From Pascua guehoae (Eukaryota; Basidiomycota; Tremellomycetes; Trichosporonales; Trichosporonaceae), in NCBI GenBank assembly GCA_001600415.1, contig BCJX01000006.1:1486364-1550363 (forward strand): a stretch of DNA of 64,000 nucleotides, given 5' to 3'. Each line of letters starts with the position of its first letter. The first letter of the stretch is position 1. The notes beneath the pieces are model-generated. The model saw only the letters and a list, made by a program, of their open reading frames with translations, was not told the DNA's origin and searched no databases. This document shows positions 45,892-58,300 of this stretch, piece by piece. Both the position numbers and the translations under genes were made by a program.

Positions 45892-48628
45892 ATGTCGATG
45901 CTGTCCGAGCGGCAAAAGGATGAGCTGTGAGTCGGTCGATGCCACCTCGACATGGTACCACGACGAGCGAGCGATGGGTCCCGAGCTTGGCCTCGGATTC
46001 ACCCCACGAGCCTCCGACGACGCCTCTGCCATGCTGTCGTGCAAGCCGTGCGGGGCACTTGGGACCACAGTGGGAACAGCTGGTGCAATGCATGGTGCAT
46101 TGCGTAGCATGCCAACGTGTCCACCATGACTGCGCGCGCGCACCAACAACTGCGCAAGATGCAGTGAAGCTTGTCCATAACACGAATGCTCACACCTTCC
46201 CCCGCAGACACCGTTCAATGCTCTCCTACCTGCTGCAGGCGGGCATGCACGACGCGTACGAGGCGCTCGCGCGCGAGGCCGACATCAACGACTTTGATGG
46301 TTCCGACCCAAAGGCAAAGTGGTACGGCCTCCTCGAGAAGAAGTGGACAAGTGTCATCCGTCTACAGAAGAAGGTGCGCGTGTGTGGATGCGGACAGAGG
46401 GGTGTGTGTGGTAGCGGCAACAGCGTCGGGGCCAGCGTGTTGAGCTAGCACCCACGGCTGAAGCACGCGCGCCCGCATCGCGAGCTGCAGGGACGATGCT
46501 GCTGGGGCAGTAGGCATCCATGGCGCCCAGATGGCAGAGCCAAAGCGGGGCCGACAAGTTGTCGACGTGTTTGTGCCGCTCTGACCTCCCAGATCATGGA
46601 CCTAGAATCGAGGAACGCTGCCCTAGTTGCCGAACTCGCATCCCCGACACGCGCAACAACGTCGTCGTCGTCGGCACCATTCATTCCCCGACCACCTGCG
46701 CGGCACACACTCTCGTCGCATCGGTCGCCCATCACTCGCGTGGCTTTCCACCCGGTGTGGACAGTGCTTGCAAGTGCGAGTGATGACCAGACTGTAAAGA
46801 TCTGGGACTGGGAGAGCGGCGATATGGAGCGCACGCTTAAGGGACATACAAAGGCTGTTGCAGATGTCGACTTTGATCCAAAGGGCATCTTAATGGGTGA
46901 GTGGTAGAGTACGAGGGCCTGGAGGGCAAGATGCTCGTCACGGGGACAAGGACAGGAACGAGCGGTCTGACGCCGATCACTGTTTGGTGTCTTGCAACAG
47001 CATGGACCGCTCTTTTGCGGTGCATCGCTTTGCCTTTCCCCATGTCTGCCCATTGCCTGGCCCGTCGCTATGCCACCTCGAGTCTGCACTGACACCCAGC
47101 AACATGCTCGTCCGACTTGACCATCAAGTTGTGGGACCCGGCAAACGAGTACAAGAATATGCGTACGCTGCACGGACACGACCACAGTGTGTCGAGCGTG
47201 CGCTTTATGCCTACGGGCGAGCAGTTGATATCCGCATCGCGCGACAAGACAATCCGCGTTTGGCAGGTTGCTACAGGGTGCGTCGGTGTGATCTGGCGGC
47301 TGGGCTGAGAATGGCCATGACTGGAGGTCGTGCTATCCGACAACACCCCACGACCAGCCATCTCCCGTTTACTCTTCTGACACGCAGTTATTGTGTCAAG
47401 ACACTTACGGGCCACGCCGAGTGGGTCCGCGAGGCTGTCCCCTCGGATGATGGACGGTGGCTTCTGAGCGTATCGAATGACCAGGTGAGTGTGACTGCGC
47501 GCCGTCCAGACACGTCGGGTGCCAGCCAGCAAGGCGCTGTCATCTGCGCAAGTCCGGCTCCAAGGCTTCATCACCTGCACGGGTCCTTGTACCCTGTGCT
47601 CTTCCTGATCTCCGCTGACTCCAGACTGCACGAGTATGGGACTTTTCCAGCGGCGAGACCAAAGCCGAGCTGCGCGGGCACGAGCACGTTGTCGAATGCG
47701 GCGTGTTCGCCCCCGTGTCAGCCTATGCGCCGATCCGGGAAATGTGCAGTATCCAAGGCGCCGGGACGGGCGACCGAGCACGCGCCCCAGGCATGTACGC
47801 CGCGACAGGCTCGCGCGACAAGACGATCCGGCTGTGGGACTGCGTCTCAGGCCAGTGTCTGCGCACATTTGTCGGACACGACAATTGGGTGCGTGCGCTC
47901 GTCTTCCACCCGACTGGCAAGTATCTCTTGAGCGCGAGCGACGACAAGACGGTGCGCGTCTGGGACCTCCAGACGGGACGCTGCATCAAGACACTCGAGG
48001 CACACTCGCACTTTGTCACGACGCTCGCGTGGGGGCGCGCCGTGACCGGCGCCGCCGACGGGGACAGTGGTAAAAAGGGCAAGGACGAGCCACGGAGGAT
48101 AAATGTGCTCGCGACGGGGAGTGTGGACCAGACGATCAAGGTGAGTACAGAGGGTGCAGAGTGTGTGGCTGTCGGGGACGGGGTGGTATGGGCATGGGGA
48201 AGAGACAGAGAGTCTAGGGGGAAGGAGGCTCTCCGCGGTGAACCACGGGAGAAGGAGTGGGGCTCGAGTGGGAAGTGGGGATGAGGCAGGAAACATTGTG
48301 CGAAAGCGCAACACTCCACAGAGCAGCCCGTAGCGCTGTGGGTCCCCGTGTGGGGGCGACGAGAGCGAGGTTGCGGGACAACTTGGTGTGCAGAGGACGC
48401 AGCCGCACGAGCGGCAAGGACAGCGGGCGGGTGCCAGCTTCGACAGCAGGCATGTACCACGCCGAGGCGCAATTCAGAGACTCTCCTGCTGGCCGGTTAT
48501 GCCAGTATAGTCTGCCGCACAAGCCGAGAATACAGACCCCCTTGCGGTCCAGCATTTGCCCAAGCCGCATAGTCGAGAGGGGCATCGAGATGGCGAGCGC
48601 CGCTGACGTACAGATCTGGACACCATGA
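45892..48628 (+). CDS. PAC1: nuclear distribution protein PAC1/LIS1
   Basis: Dynein regulator that binds the dynein motor and keeps it at microtubule plus ends; needed for nuclear migration. At least seven exons, about 430 aa. Exon 1 ([12 protein letters not shown]) splices into [20 protein letters not shown], the LisH dimerisation motif, followed by [20 protein letters not shown], a coiled coil. Seven WD40 blades follow, for example [19 protein letters not shown] with KIWDW, then [15 protein letters not shown] blade [58 protein letters not shown], and [13 protein letters not shown] joined to IWTP and stop by a long last intron (about 48140-48613). Length and blade order match the family. The long last intron holds no recognisable exon. 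Converges on the FHIP gene. Confidence 0.92.
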
Positions 48629-49612
48629 GCGCCTTATAGACGTAGAGGTTCGCGTGTTGGCCGTGCTCGCTGTGCCGGCGCTCGCTGCGCCAGCTGTTGC
48701 CGGCTCCAGCACGACCACATACCCGACCCACGATGCCCAGTACCATAACGCAACCCGCATGTCTGCCATGCACACATCCGAACCAACTATCCCTCCGTAC
48801 CTCCGTATCCCCGTACCCCTCCATAAGCCAAGCCAACACAATCAACGCAACAGCCACCCCTGCCCAGCGCAGACGGCACCCCACCAACCAACCAACCAAC
48901 CAACGCCAACGCCCCGCGCGTCCCACTCGGCCGCGCGCTCGCTCACGCTCCAGACGCTCCCCCGTCCCATACCTAATGCGCATGCAGGTGCATCGTGCGA
49001 CTGATGCCAAGATGCTACGAGTAATTCTAGACTGTACACCGTCCGCGCAATACTATAGGACACGACTGATGGATGCTCGCTCGCCGTCTCGCCGCCTCGC
49101 CGTGTCTCCCCCCTCGTCTGCTCTCGCCTCTTGTCTCTTGTCTGTCCTGTTGCGCTGTTCCTGCTCCATGCTCCTGTTGCGCTGTTACCTCTCTTGTCTG
49201 CCTGATACTACCCGCTGCCGACTCGGCCGCTGATTCTTTCCGTCTCCGTCCGTCTGTCCGTCCGCCTGTCTGTGTCTGTCTCGGTCTCGCCGTCTGTGAC
49301 AGTGTGCGTCTGTCCTCGTGTCCACCTGCCCGTGTGCCCGTGTCCGTGTGTCCATGTGCCTGTTTCATGCCAGCTGGCAAACAAGCTGGCCTCGAGGCGG
49401 CACATCGGCGCGACTGAGGACCGCACATCGGCACCGCAGTATCGCACTGCACCACGACACCACGGCATACACGCGGACACAGGGGGCACGGCCGCACGGC
49501 AAACCGCCACATGGTCTACAGCGCCAGCGTACCCTATCGTCGTACACCACCGCACTGCAGAGCACACGCGAAACGCCAGACACACCAGCACACCACGACA
49601 AACCACCGCAGA
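48629..49612. other. intergenic, convergent 3' ends of PAC1 and FHIP
   Basis: About 1 kb with no supported gene. Contains CAAC repeats near 48885-48905 and CT-rich sequence with TGTCTGTC and CCGTGTGC units around 49190-49370. Confidence 0.5.
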
Positions 49613-52600
49613 CTAGACAAACCCGACCTGATCAATGCCCAGCGCCCTCCGGGCGGTAATCACCGCGACGAGCTCCTTGACGAGCTCCTCGAGCACAATG
49701 CAGTTGTCGAGCACGGCCGAGAGCGACGCGTGCGAGGGGGCCACGGGGTGGTGGTGTGTGTCGTCGTCGTCGTCCGTGTCGTCGTCGAAATCCACGTCGG
49801 CGATACGGAATGTATCGTCTGCGGTGATGTTGCCCATGTCGAATGTGCTGTCTGCGTCCATGCCGCCGGCGTTGCCGTTGGGCCGTGCGCGGCGCTTCTT
49901 GGCGGCACGCGGCGCCCACGGTCCAGTGGGCGGGAGCACGCGCGAGACGGGGAGCATACCCACCTCTGCGGCGAGTGCGTAGTGCGTCTTGAACGGCGAG
50001 CTCGACGCGTCGGGGCCCGGTGTGAGGCCCAGGCCTCCCCCGGTCCCTCCTGGTGCGCCAAAGAGGCTGCTGCCGAGTGTCGACGTCGATGTCGCGGATG
50101 CCTCGCGGAGGTGCGCGACTGCGGGGGCCGGGAGGGCGGATGTGTTTGGTGCGGGCGAGTTGCGGCCGACGCTGGGCGCGGGCGAGTGGATAGGTGTGGA
50201 CGCGGGCGTCTTGCGGCGCGGGCTCCACAGGGAGCGGATCGAGGACGCGAGCGCACCAGTGGCGCTCTTCTTGCGCGGCATGTCGATCGTAGCGGGCGAG
50301 GGGGACATGGGCGGGGTTGGCGCGTCAATGATTGCGCCCATGGCTTCCTCGAGGTGGTCGGCAAACAGGAGGCCCTGGCGGCGTTCCGACAGGAGGCGGT
50401 CAAAGCCGTCGACGGCGGCGCGGAATCGGCCCTCGTGCCGCACGAGCTGGCGCAGGATCTGATACAGCGCCGGCAGCGTCGCGGTCGGGGTCAGGGACAC
50501 AAAGAGGTCGTCGCCGTCGCGCGACGACGAGCCGACCGAGGCCGGCTTGGAGCGGCACGCGTCCCTTGACGCGTCCGAGTCGGCGTCGGACACGTCGGCC
50601 CACGGGTCGGGTTCGGGCTGGGTCATGTCGTACAGCAGCCACCCTGCGAGCGACCGGTGTGGGCACCGCACGAGGGCCGAGATTGCGCCGCTCAGCGCGA
50701 CATTTGTATCCGGCGGCGACGTAAACCAGCCACGCAGCGCCGTGAGGACAGTCTGCACGAGCGGGTCCGACGGCGAGAGCGAGTGCTGGAGCGGGTCGGC
50801 GTCGTACTCTCCCACGCGCAGCAGAGCAGGGTTGCCGTCATCGGCGACAAACTGGAGCGGGACGCGCGACGCGAGCCAGCAGCTGTCGGCCTCGAGAAAC
50901 GCGTGCGCATCCGTCACGTACGACGCAAAGCCCGCAACCGTGTCGATGCCCATCTGGACCGCGTCGTCGAGGCGCGGCACGAGGGCACCGTACAGCTCGG
51001 GCTCTTGGAGGTGCGCGTCGGTCGAGTTGACCGGTACGGGGAGCATGTTGTTCCAGTCCTCCGAGTTGGGTGGTGGGAGGGGTGGGCGTGCAATCGCAGT
51101 CGCGTTTGGGAGTCGGATGAGCGTCAGAAGCGAGGGCGCGATGCGACGGCAATGGTCGGCGAGCAGGGTCTGGAGGAGATGGAGCGCGGCGGCGACGCCT
51201 GGGCTCGAGCTTGAACGCAAATTGTCCAGGAGCAGGTCACGCAGCGTAAAGCGCTCGCCCTCGGCAACATAGTGTCCCGTCGACGGTGTCGGCGGTACAT
51301 AATCGAGAGCGCCAGTGCTTCTTCGTGGCTTGCCCTTTTTTGGCGACGTAAACGCGGGCGCGGCGCGGTCCGCGTCCATGAGCACGTCGAGGATGCGGTG
51401 GAGAACAGGCCCGTCCTCGAGGTTTGCGAGCAGGACGTCGAGGTAGGTCAGTACGGCGACCGCGCTGCCGTCGCTCTTGGAGCACTCGAGGATGGACGGG
51501 TAGATGACATTGTCGATAAAGACGTTCTGTACCGCTTCGAGTGCCGAGTCTGCGACTGCTGGGCCCAGCACCTGCGCCGTCGACACGGTGCGGGCCAATG
51601 GGTCGGCGTGGAGGAGCGGCGAGCGACAACGATACAAAATGTCCTGGAGAAAGCCAAAGAGACGAAGGAGCGCGTCGAGCTGCGCGCGAATGTCAGGGTC
51701 AGACGACGTCGGGAGCTCGTGATGGGCGTCCTCGTCGTCCTCGGAATCCTCGCTACCACTCCCACCACCCGTCTTTGGCTCCTCGCCAAGGTGCATCCCT
51801 GCCGACGCAACACCCGGGTCGTCGTGCATCTCCTCTGCGCGCGCAAACTCTGCGAGCGACGGCACACGCAGCTTGCTCGGGAGAACAGAGTATGCCGCCC
51901 CCAAGCCCGCCGCCATGACATCCGCAAAGTCGCCGTCGAGAATGTACTCTGCCAGCGCGTCGCGCGCGTCCTGCAGCGGATCAGGACCGTCGCCGACGGG
52001 CGTCATGGCCATCGGGTCGCCGCCCTCGTCGCCCGTCAGGAATGCAATGTCAAAGAGGAATAACAAGCCCGCACGCGCAAAGTCGCCCGTCCGTCCCTCG
52101 CGGTGCACAAAACGGAGAAGGTAGGAGAAGAGCAGAAACTCAAAGTGCCACGCATTCTCGCTCTCCTCGACGATTGCCGACTCTGTGAGCATCGACGGGA
52201 CTGGCGACAGTGCCCGTGCAGGGACGGGCGACCGCGCGCGTGACGGCGCAGGGGACAGTGTCGGTGGTGCGGGGGACAGGGCGCGAGAGGGTGTGCGTGA
52301 GAGTGTGTACGAGGGCCTGCGTTCCGGTGCGAGTGCGCCAGACGAGTTATGTGGGACGAGCCATCCTCGGTCGTGGAAAAAGATGAGCAGTAGTGGTGGG
52401 CTAGCGTCAGCCGCAAGCCTCGTTCTGTACGCACTAGGCACGCATGCGGGAGCACAGTATACACATGAGATCGACGAGGTCTTCCTCGAGCTCGTCGTCG
52501 TGTGTGGGGTCGCCAGCTGCCGCTGCGCCGAGGACGCGCGCCGCGCCGTCAATCTTCTCCTCGGGTGCGTCGCCGACGCACGAGCGGAGAAGTCGTCGGA

Positions 52601-54615
52601 GTGGGCGGTGGACGGCGTTGTGGACGAGGAACCGTTCCGACATGAGCACGACGAGGTTGTTGGTCGCTCGGAGGACCTCGGCTGGGGGTTAGCTGAGTAC
52701 TGGTGCGGGGGTGCACGACGTGAGGGACGGCGGGAGGTCTTGTGGACTCCGATAGGTCGTCAGAGGTGCAGCTCATGGAGTTCGCTTCATGTGACGGCCG
52801 CTGGCAGCACCCCGCCTCGACAAAATACGCACCCTTGACGCCGCGCGGCCTGTCGCGCTCGCATAGTCGCTCGAGCTGGCCCAGCATGTCATGGCGGAGA
52901 AAGTACTCGAGACATGCTCCAGTGGTACTGGGCGTTAGCGTGGGGTGAAAGGTGGGGGGGGGAGGGGCTTTGGAAACAGAAAAAGAGTCCCGGTACGGAG
53001 AATGTAGTCAAGGTGACAGAGGAGCGAGGATGGGGAGAGTGCGACAGACGCATGGTCCACGACGCCGGGAGCCAAACTGGCGCTCTCGGCCACACGACTA
53101 CCTGCTGGGACAGAGGTAGAGTCCACAACGGTGGGAGGTAAAGAAACAAAGGATTGGCCCTCGTGGGACGACCGTCCTGGCCGTGAGCGTCTTGGAGGCG
53201 AGGCAATCTCGGCCCCCAACCACTCCAGAACGAATTGCTCTCTCTTCCCACAGCTGCTGGCTACATGCCGTCTGATCCGCGACCCGTCCTCGACCAGTCA
53301 AGAGATGGAGAGCTAGGGCTTAACTGGAGCCACCTCAACCTGGTCAGAGGCCGAGACCGTCGACCACCTAGCTGCACTGCGACCAGGCTGGAGACGATAA
53401 CAAGGCCACGGGGACGGAGGTCTGCTGCCCTCTCGAACCTGGCCGAGATATCCGCATGGGAGATCCCGACTCGAACGTGCCCTCTCGCAATTAGACGGCT
53501 TGACGGACAGACTTGCTCGCCCACCTCAAGCCCTCAGACCAGAGCTCACAACCCCCAGCCCAGTACCCATTCCCAGTCCGATCCCCAGACTCCGTACTCC
53601 CTAGGTCTCTGCTGGCGCACCTCCTCGCTCTACGCTCCCATACACTGCCACCGTCCCCATCCCAGACCACACCACAAGCCACACCCACCCCCCCGTACCC
53701 ACTCCTCCGCACCCATCCCTCCGTACCCATCCCTCCGTACCCTTCCCTCCGTACTCCGTCCTTCCGTACCCCATCCCTCCAAACCCCAAACCCCAAACTC
53801 CCAGACCCCAAACCCGACCCAAACCAGACGCACTCCTCATCCATCCGATTCCCCTCGTACACGAGCGCGTCGACGATATGCTTGAGCTGCCGCGGGACAT
53901 GCGTGGCGCCGATCCCGCGCGCGAGCTGCCGTTCGTCCGGGTACGTGAGCGTGTCCTGGAGGAGACTGGGCATTGGGGGGGGAGGACTGGGGATGGGGGC
54001 CGGGGGAAGAGGGAGGACGCTGCGGATGTAGTCGTGTAGTCGTGTAGAGGCAGTGTAGTAGGAGCCGTGTAGCACGAGCAGTGTAAATGCCGCACCCGTG
54101 GTGTGGCAATGCTGGCCGGGGACCAGTGGGACGAGTGGGGACCGCTCGGCGGGTGCAGCTCGGCCAGGTTCGGGCCTGGCACGGCGACCCAGATGGGCCG
54201 GCGGTGACCGAGGTCGTAGACGGAGCGGGAGCCGGGAGCCGCAGGGAGCCGCTGGAGCCGGCGTGTTGGTGGTGGTGAGTCGAGGCGCCGAAACATCCAG
54301 ATCGGCACAGATGGAAACATCGATAGCGATGCCCGCTTGCGTCGGCGAGCCGTTGCCTCGAGCTCCCACCCCCGCCTCGCCGGCCTCCTTGTCCTTGCCC
54401 TCTTGCCCTCTCCGGCCAGTGGCCGACCCCTCCTCGACCCAGAGTGAAATTCACGACCCCCCCTTCCCACCCCCCACCCCCCACCCCCCAACTGGACTAG
54501 GACCCACCTTGACACCGCGCCACGCCTGGTCAAACGCGCCCAGGTCGTCGGGCGCCTCGCGCGGCGCGGGCTTGGGGGCCTGGAGGAGGCGCGTGAAGAA
54601 CGTCGATACCTCCAT
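49613..54615 (-). CDS. FHIP (FTS-Hook-interacting protein, RAI16-like) family
   Basis: Part of the FTS-Hook-FHIP complex that couples early endosomes to dynein. Five exons (54615-54508, 53955-53834, 52927-52833, 52681-52435, 52400-49613), 1119 aa. Order of family blocks: MEVSTFFTRLLQ and FDQAWRGVK; YPDERQLARGIGATHVP; TTGACLEYFLRHDMLGQLER; ERFLVHNAVHRPLRRLLRSC; ELEEDLVDLMCILCSRM; then PPLLLIFFHDRGWLV, a Ser/Pro spacer with repeats of RALSPVP, and ENAWHFEFLLFSYLLRFVHR EGRTGDFAR with LADF-type block LAEYILDGDFADVMAAGLG. The C-terminal third is Ser/Pro rich and acidic. Intron 4 is only 34 nt; introns 1 and 2 are long (552 and 906 nt) and hold pyrimidine repeats. The large last exon alone opens with an artificial Met at 52552 that should not be used as start. 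Confidence 0.85.
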
Positions 54616-55357
54616 CGGGCCGTCATGCCATGGTATGGTCGGGTGTGGGAGCTGGGAGCTGGGAGATGGAGAGGCGAGATGCGAGCTGGGTGCGTGGGTG
54701 GGTTGGACGACGGCGGCGGCGACGATGAGGGGCTACGACCTGGGCTTGGTGCTGGGCTGGGTGCTGGCGGTGCCTGGCTGGCGGCCTAGCTGGCGGGCGG
54801 GGGGCGCGTGTGCCGGGCGCGTGGCGGTGGGGTGGGGGCCCGGTTGGCCACGTGGGTGGCCCTGAGTGCAAAGGAGGGCCGCAGCCATGGATGGGCCGCA
54901 TGAATGCATGCACGCATGCAGGATGGGATCCTTGCTCTCGCGCTGCGGCGACGGCATGGCGACAGGTGTCGGAGACCCTCTGATACCCTCTGCATCGCTC
55001 CCGACGCGCTCTGCAATGGCCCTTGCGCGTACACCCCAAGTGCCTGGCTTGGATTGCCTGGCTTGGATTGTAGCTGACGCCGCGAGCAAGTCTGGATAAT
55101 GGTACGGTTACATCTACATCTATTCTATGTGGATACAGTAGGGCAGGTATGCAGCTAGGCGGGCAGGCAGTGTGCTCTTCAGGCTGGCAGTGTGCTCTTC
55201 TAGCTGGCAGTGCACTTTCTAGCTGGCGGTGTCCTATTCTAGCCGACAGTGCACTCTTGCCGACAGTGTACTTCTAGCTGGCAGTGTACTTTGGAGCTAG
55301 CAGTGCACTCTTCCAGCCGACAGTGCACTCCTCCAGCCGACAGTGCACGCTCCCAGC
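54616..55357. other. upstream of FHIP and downstream of the PRM10-like gene
   Basis: 742 bp. The half next to FHIP is GC-rich with no coding signal. The half next to the PRM10-like gene is a minisatellite listed separately. Confidence 0.55.
55165..55357. repeat. minisatellite with palindromic core at the 3' end of the PRM10-like gene
   Basis: About ten units of 17-20 bp on the plus strand, consensus near GGCAGTGCACTCTTCTAGCT, varying between GGCAGTG and GACAGTG starts. Four units contain the perfect palindrome AGTGCACT; others read AGTGTACT or AGTGTGCT. The array touches the stop codon of the PRM10-like gene (TCA at 55358-55360), so it is likely in that gene's 3' UTR. Confidence 0.85.
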
Positions 55358-58300
55358 TCAGAACGAGAAGATGCCCGCCCCACGACGCCGGCTCCCGCCC
55401 AGCGGGTGTGTAATGACGGCCGCGACGAAGAGGCCCACGCTGCCGTTAGCTGCTGTTCATGTGCGGGTGGGAGAACGCTGGCGGCTGGGCAGACCAGAGG
55501 CGACTCTGGCGCTTGCGCCAGAGTCTCTGTACTCACGTAAGCCCAATGGCAACAGAAATGAGCTGCTGCGCGACCTGGAAACCTGTAGAGTACTGCCGCG
55601 TCGTGCCTTCCTTACCCGCGTTGGCAAACGAAAACAGGCCGCCGGCCTTGAGACCCGAGGGCAGCTGCATCATGATGCCGGTGACCATGACGGGGAAGCT
55701 GGCGCCGCGGGGGCGGGACAAGAAGCGGCCGTATAGGTTGCCGAGGATGCCAATGACAAACGAGCCAATGGCCGAGATGATATCCGAGCGGTCGATAAAG
55801 ACCTTGCTCGAGAAAAAGTTTGTCACCCAGCCGGCACACGCGAGCACGACCATGATGGGGAGCTCTTTGGCAAACAGGGGCTGTTGGTTGTTGAGCGAGA
55901 GCATGAGCGCAAACGATGGTACGCAGAGAAAGTCTGGGACGAGTCAGTAGTGGACATGCTGTGCGGGCGTGAGACTTACACCACCACGCGGATGGCCGTT
56001 GCATGTACCATGGCGCCCCGTCGTAGTGCGTTGCCGAGCACGTAGCGTCCACCTGTTATTGTTAGCGGTGCTCGGTATTGCAGAGGTCCCGAGAAGGGAG
56101 TTTGACTCACAGCATTGACCACGTCCTGACCTCGGATCTTGACCCAAATCTCTGCTCCTGCATGGTTAGTGCCAGCTCAACTGTGCCTGTCCCCGTGTCT
56201 GCCATGGCGGCAAATAAAGCAACCACTTACCGATTGAGATGCCAAAGCCGAGGAATAGCGCGTAAATTACACTGTAGCCAATGCGCACTGCGCCGGCCGT
56301 GATATTGCGGCTTGCGAGCTCGAGGGAGCCAGTCAGAACGATAAAGCCTGTCGTCAGCGTTGATGCAGTGACGTTGATGCAGTGACAAACGGCCACACCT
56401 CGACTCACCTGGCAGAATGAGGACCACGCCGCCCGAGACGAGAGCAGTGTAGCAGAATAATCCAGACGAAGCCAGAGCAGCTGCGAGGAAGGAAATCAGG
56501 CACCTGTAGTGTTAGCGAAGCGGCACAGACTGTATACGACGGTCTGGTTTACGACTAACGCGCTGGTGATCTCAAAGACGGCGGAAAACAGGTCATTGCG
56601 AGCGGCAAAGATCTGCACGACAACGAGGAGCATGCCGAGGGGGATAGCCATGAGGGCGTCGATCAGCGAGCCATAATACGAGGGCACGAGGATAAAGGCC
56701 GAGCACAAGCCGCCAATGATAATCATCTGCCACCAGTTGTAGCACCTCGGCATGGTCATGAGATTGTCGAGCAGGCAGTTGGCCTCCTCGACCGAGATGC
56801 GGTCGTGCACAACCTCCCAGTAGACATTGTGCGTGCCGAGGAGCTTGCCGAGGTCGAGGGCCGTGCTCTGTTTCAAGAACTTTGTGTCGGATGTGTGGGT
56901 CGCGTCGTCGCCAAAGGACTGCGTGGTTAGCAGGAGGTTTGGGTTGTGCAAAGTGAGTCGTGGGAAGGAGAAATTCAGTCACACACAACCGCATTGATAA
57001 CGCCATCAACAGTGACCACTCGGAGGGGGTCACTGAAGCCGCACGCAACACCGCATACGATAGAAGGCAGCACTCCACTCACGACAAGCATCACGCCCGG
57101 GATGTAGACGACCTGGGCATTGATATCGAGGACCTTTGCGGTCGCCTGGATCTGCGTCTCGAGGCGATGACTGGGGCTGCCAAACATCATGAGGGCACGC
57201 GCGAGCTTGAGGAGAAACTGCTGGCGGGCAATAATAGCCGCAACGTGCTGGATGATAAACACTTCCTGCTTTTTGCGCTGTTCCTTGGCCTTCTTCGCCT
57301 GCGCCTTGCGGCGCTTGGCGTCGCGGCGGCGCTTTTCCTCTTCGCGCGCCACGCGGTCCTGCTCGGTCGCGACGTGTGTCCAGTCGTGTTCCTTGTTGGT
57401 GATCCATTTCTCGGCGCTCTTGACGGCACGCAGGTTGAGGGCCGAGGGCCGCTTGCGGTCCTTGCCCATCATGAGGAGGTTGTCGGACGACTTTGATGTG
57501 GGCGGCGCGCCGCTGCCGTCCCCGTGGTCCGGGGACGAGCCCTCGACGACCGTCGTCTGCGGCGAGACCGGGTCGAGGCTGCCCTGGCGCGAGTGCGCGT
57601 GCTGCTGCGCCTGGCCCAACTCGCCTGCGCCATAGTTGAGCGTCGGGAGGTTGACGGCGCTGCTGGGGCGGCTGCTGGGGCGGCTGCCCGACCCGCCGGC
57701 CCACGTGTTGATGCCCGCGCCCGAGCTGGGGCGGCTGAGGCCGCCGAACCCCATCGGGCCGGGGCGGCGGGGCGAGACGGGCGTGTCGGGCTCGCTGAGC
57801 GAGAAGCGCGACAGGTGGTAGCCCGGGCGTTTCGCGGCCGGGACGAGGGTCGACGCCTGAGGCGCCGCGGCGGCGACCATGCCGCCGGTGTTCTGGATGA
57901 GCGCGCCAAACACGCCCGCACCCGAGCGCGCCGCTTTGGGCCTGTCGTCGCGGAACTCTTCGATGGCCCGCTGGAAGTGTCCAAACACGCCAGACGGCTC
58001 GCGGTGCGGAGAGTGTTCGCCCGAACCCGTTCCGGACGCGGTCGCGCCGGTGCCCGAGTTGGGCGGCGGCGCGACGCCCTTTTTGTGCCAGAAGCGGTGG
58101 CGCGGCGTCGGGGGTGTAGAGTCCTCGTCTGGCGACGGCGGGCGGCTCGACTGGGGCGTATTCGCCGCACTCGTGGCGGCGCTCGTCGCGCCCGAGTTGC
58201 CCTCTTGCTGATGTTGCTGGTTGTAGAGCGTGAGGAGGGACGAGAGGACAGATGTGCCGCCCGTCATTCCGGGCGGAGGGTTGAGGCGCGGGTTGAGCGG

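Noticed and set aside
49511..50569. Plus-strand frame of 352 codons
   Set aside because: Antisense to the C-terminal exon of FHIP, no family content.
49613..52552. FHIP as a single-exon 979-aa gene starting at 52552
   Set aside because: The first about 50 residues of that frame are antisense-like noise in an intron and a shifted exon. Four upstream exons carry the conserved N-terminal blocks.
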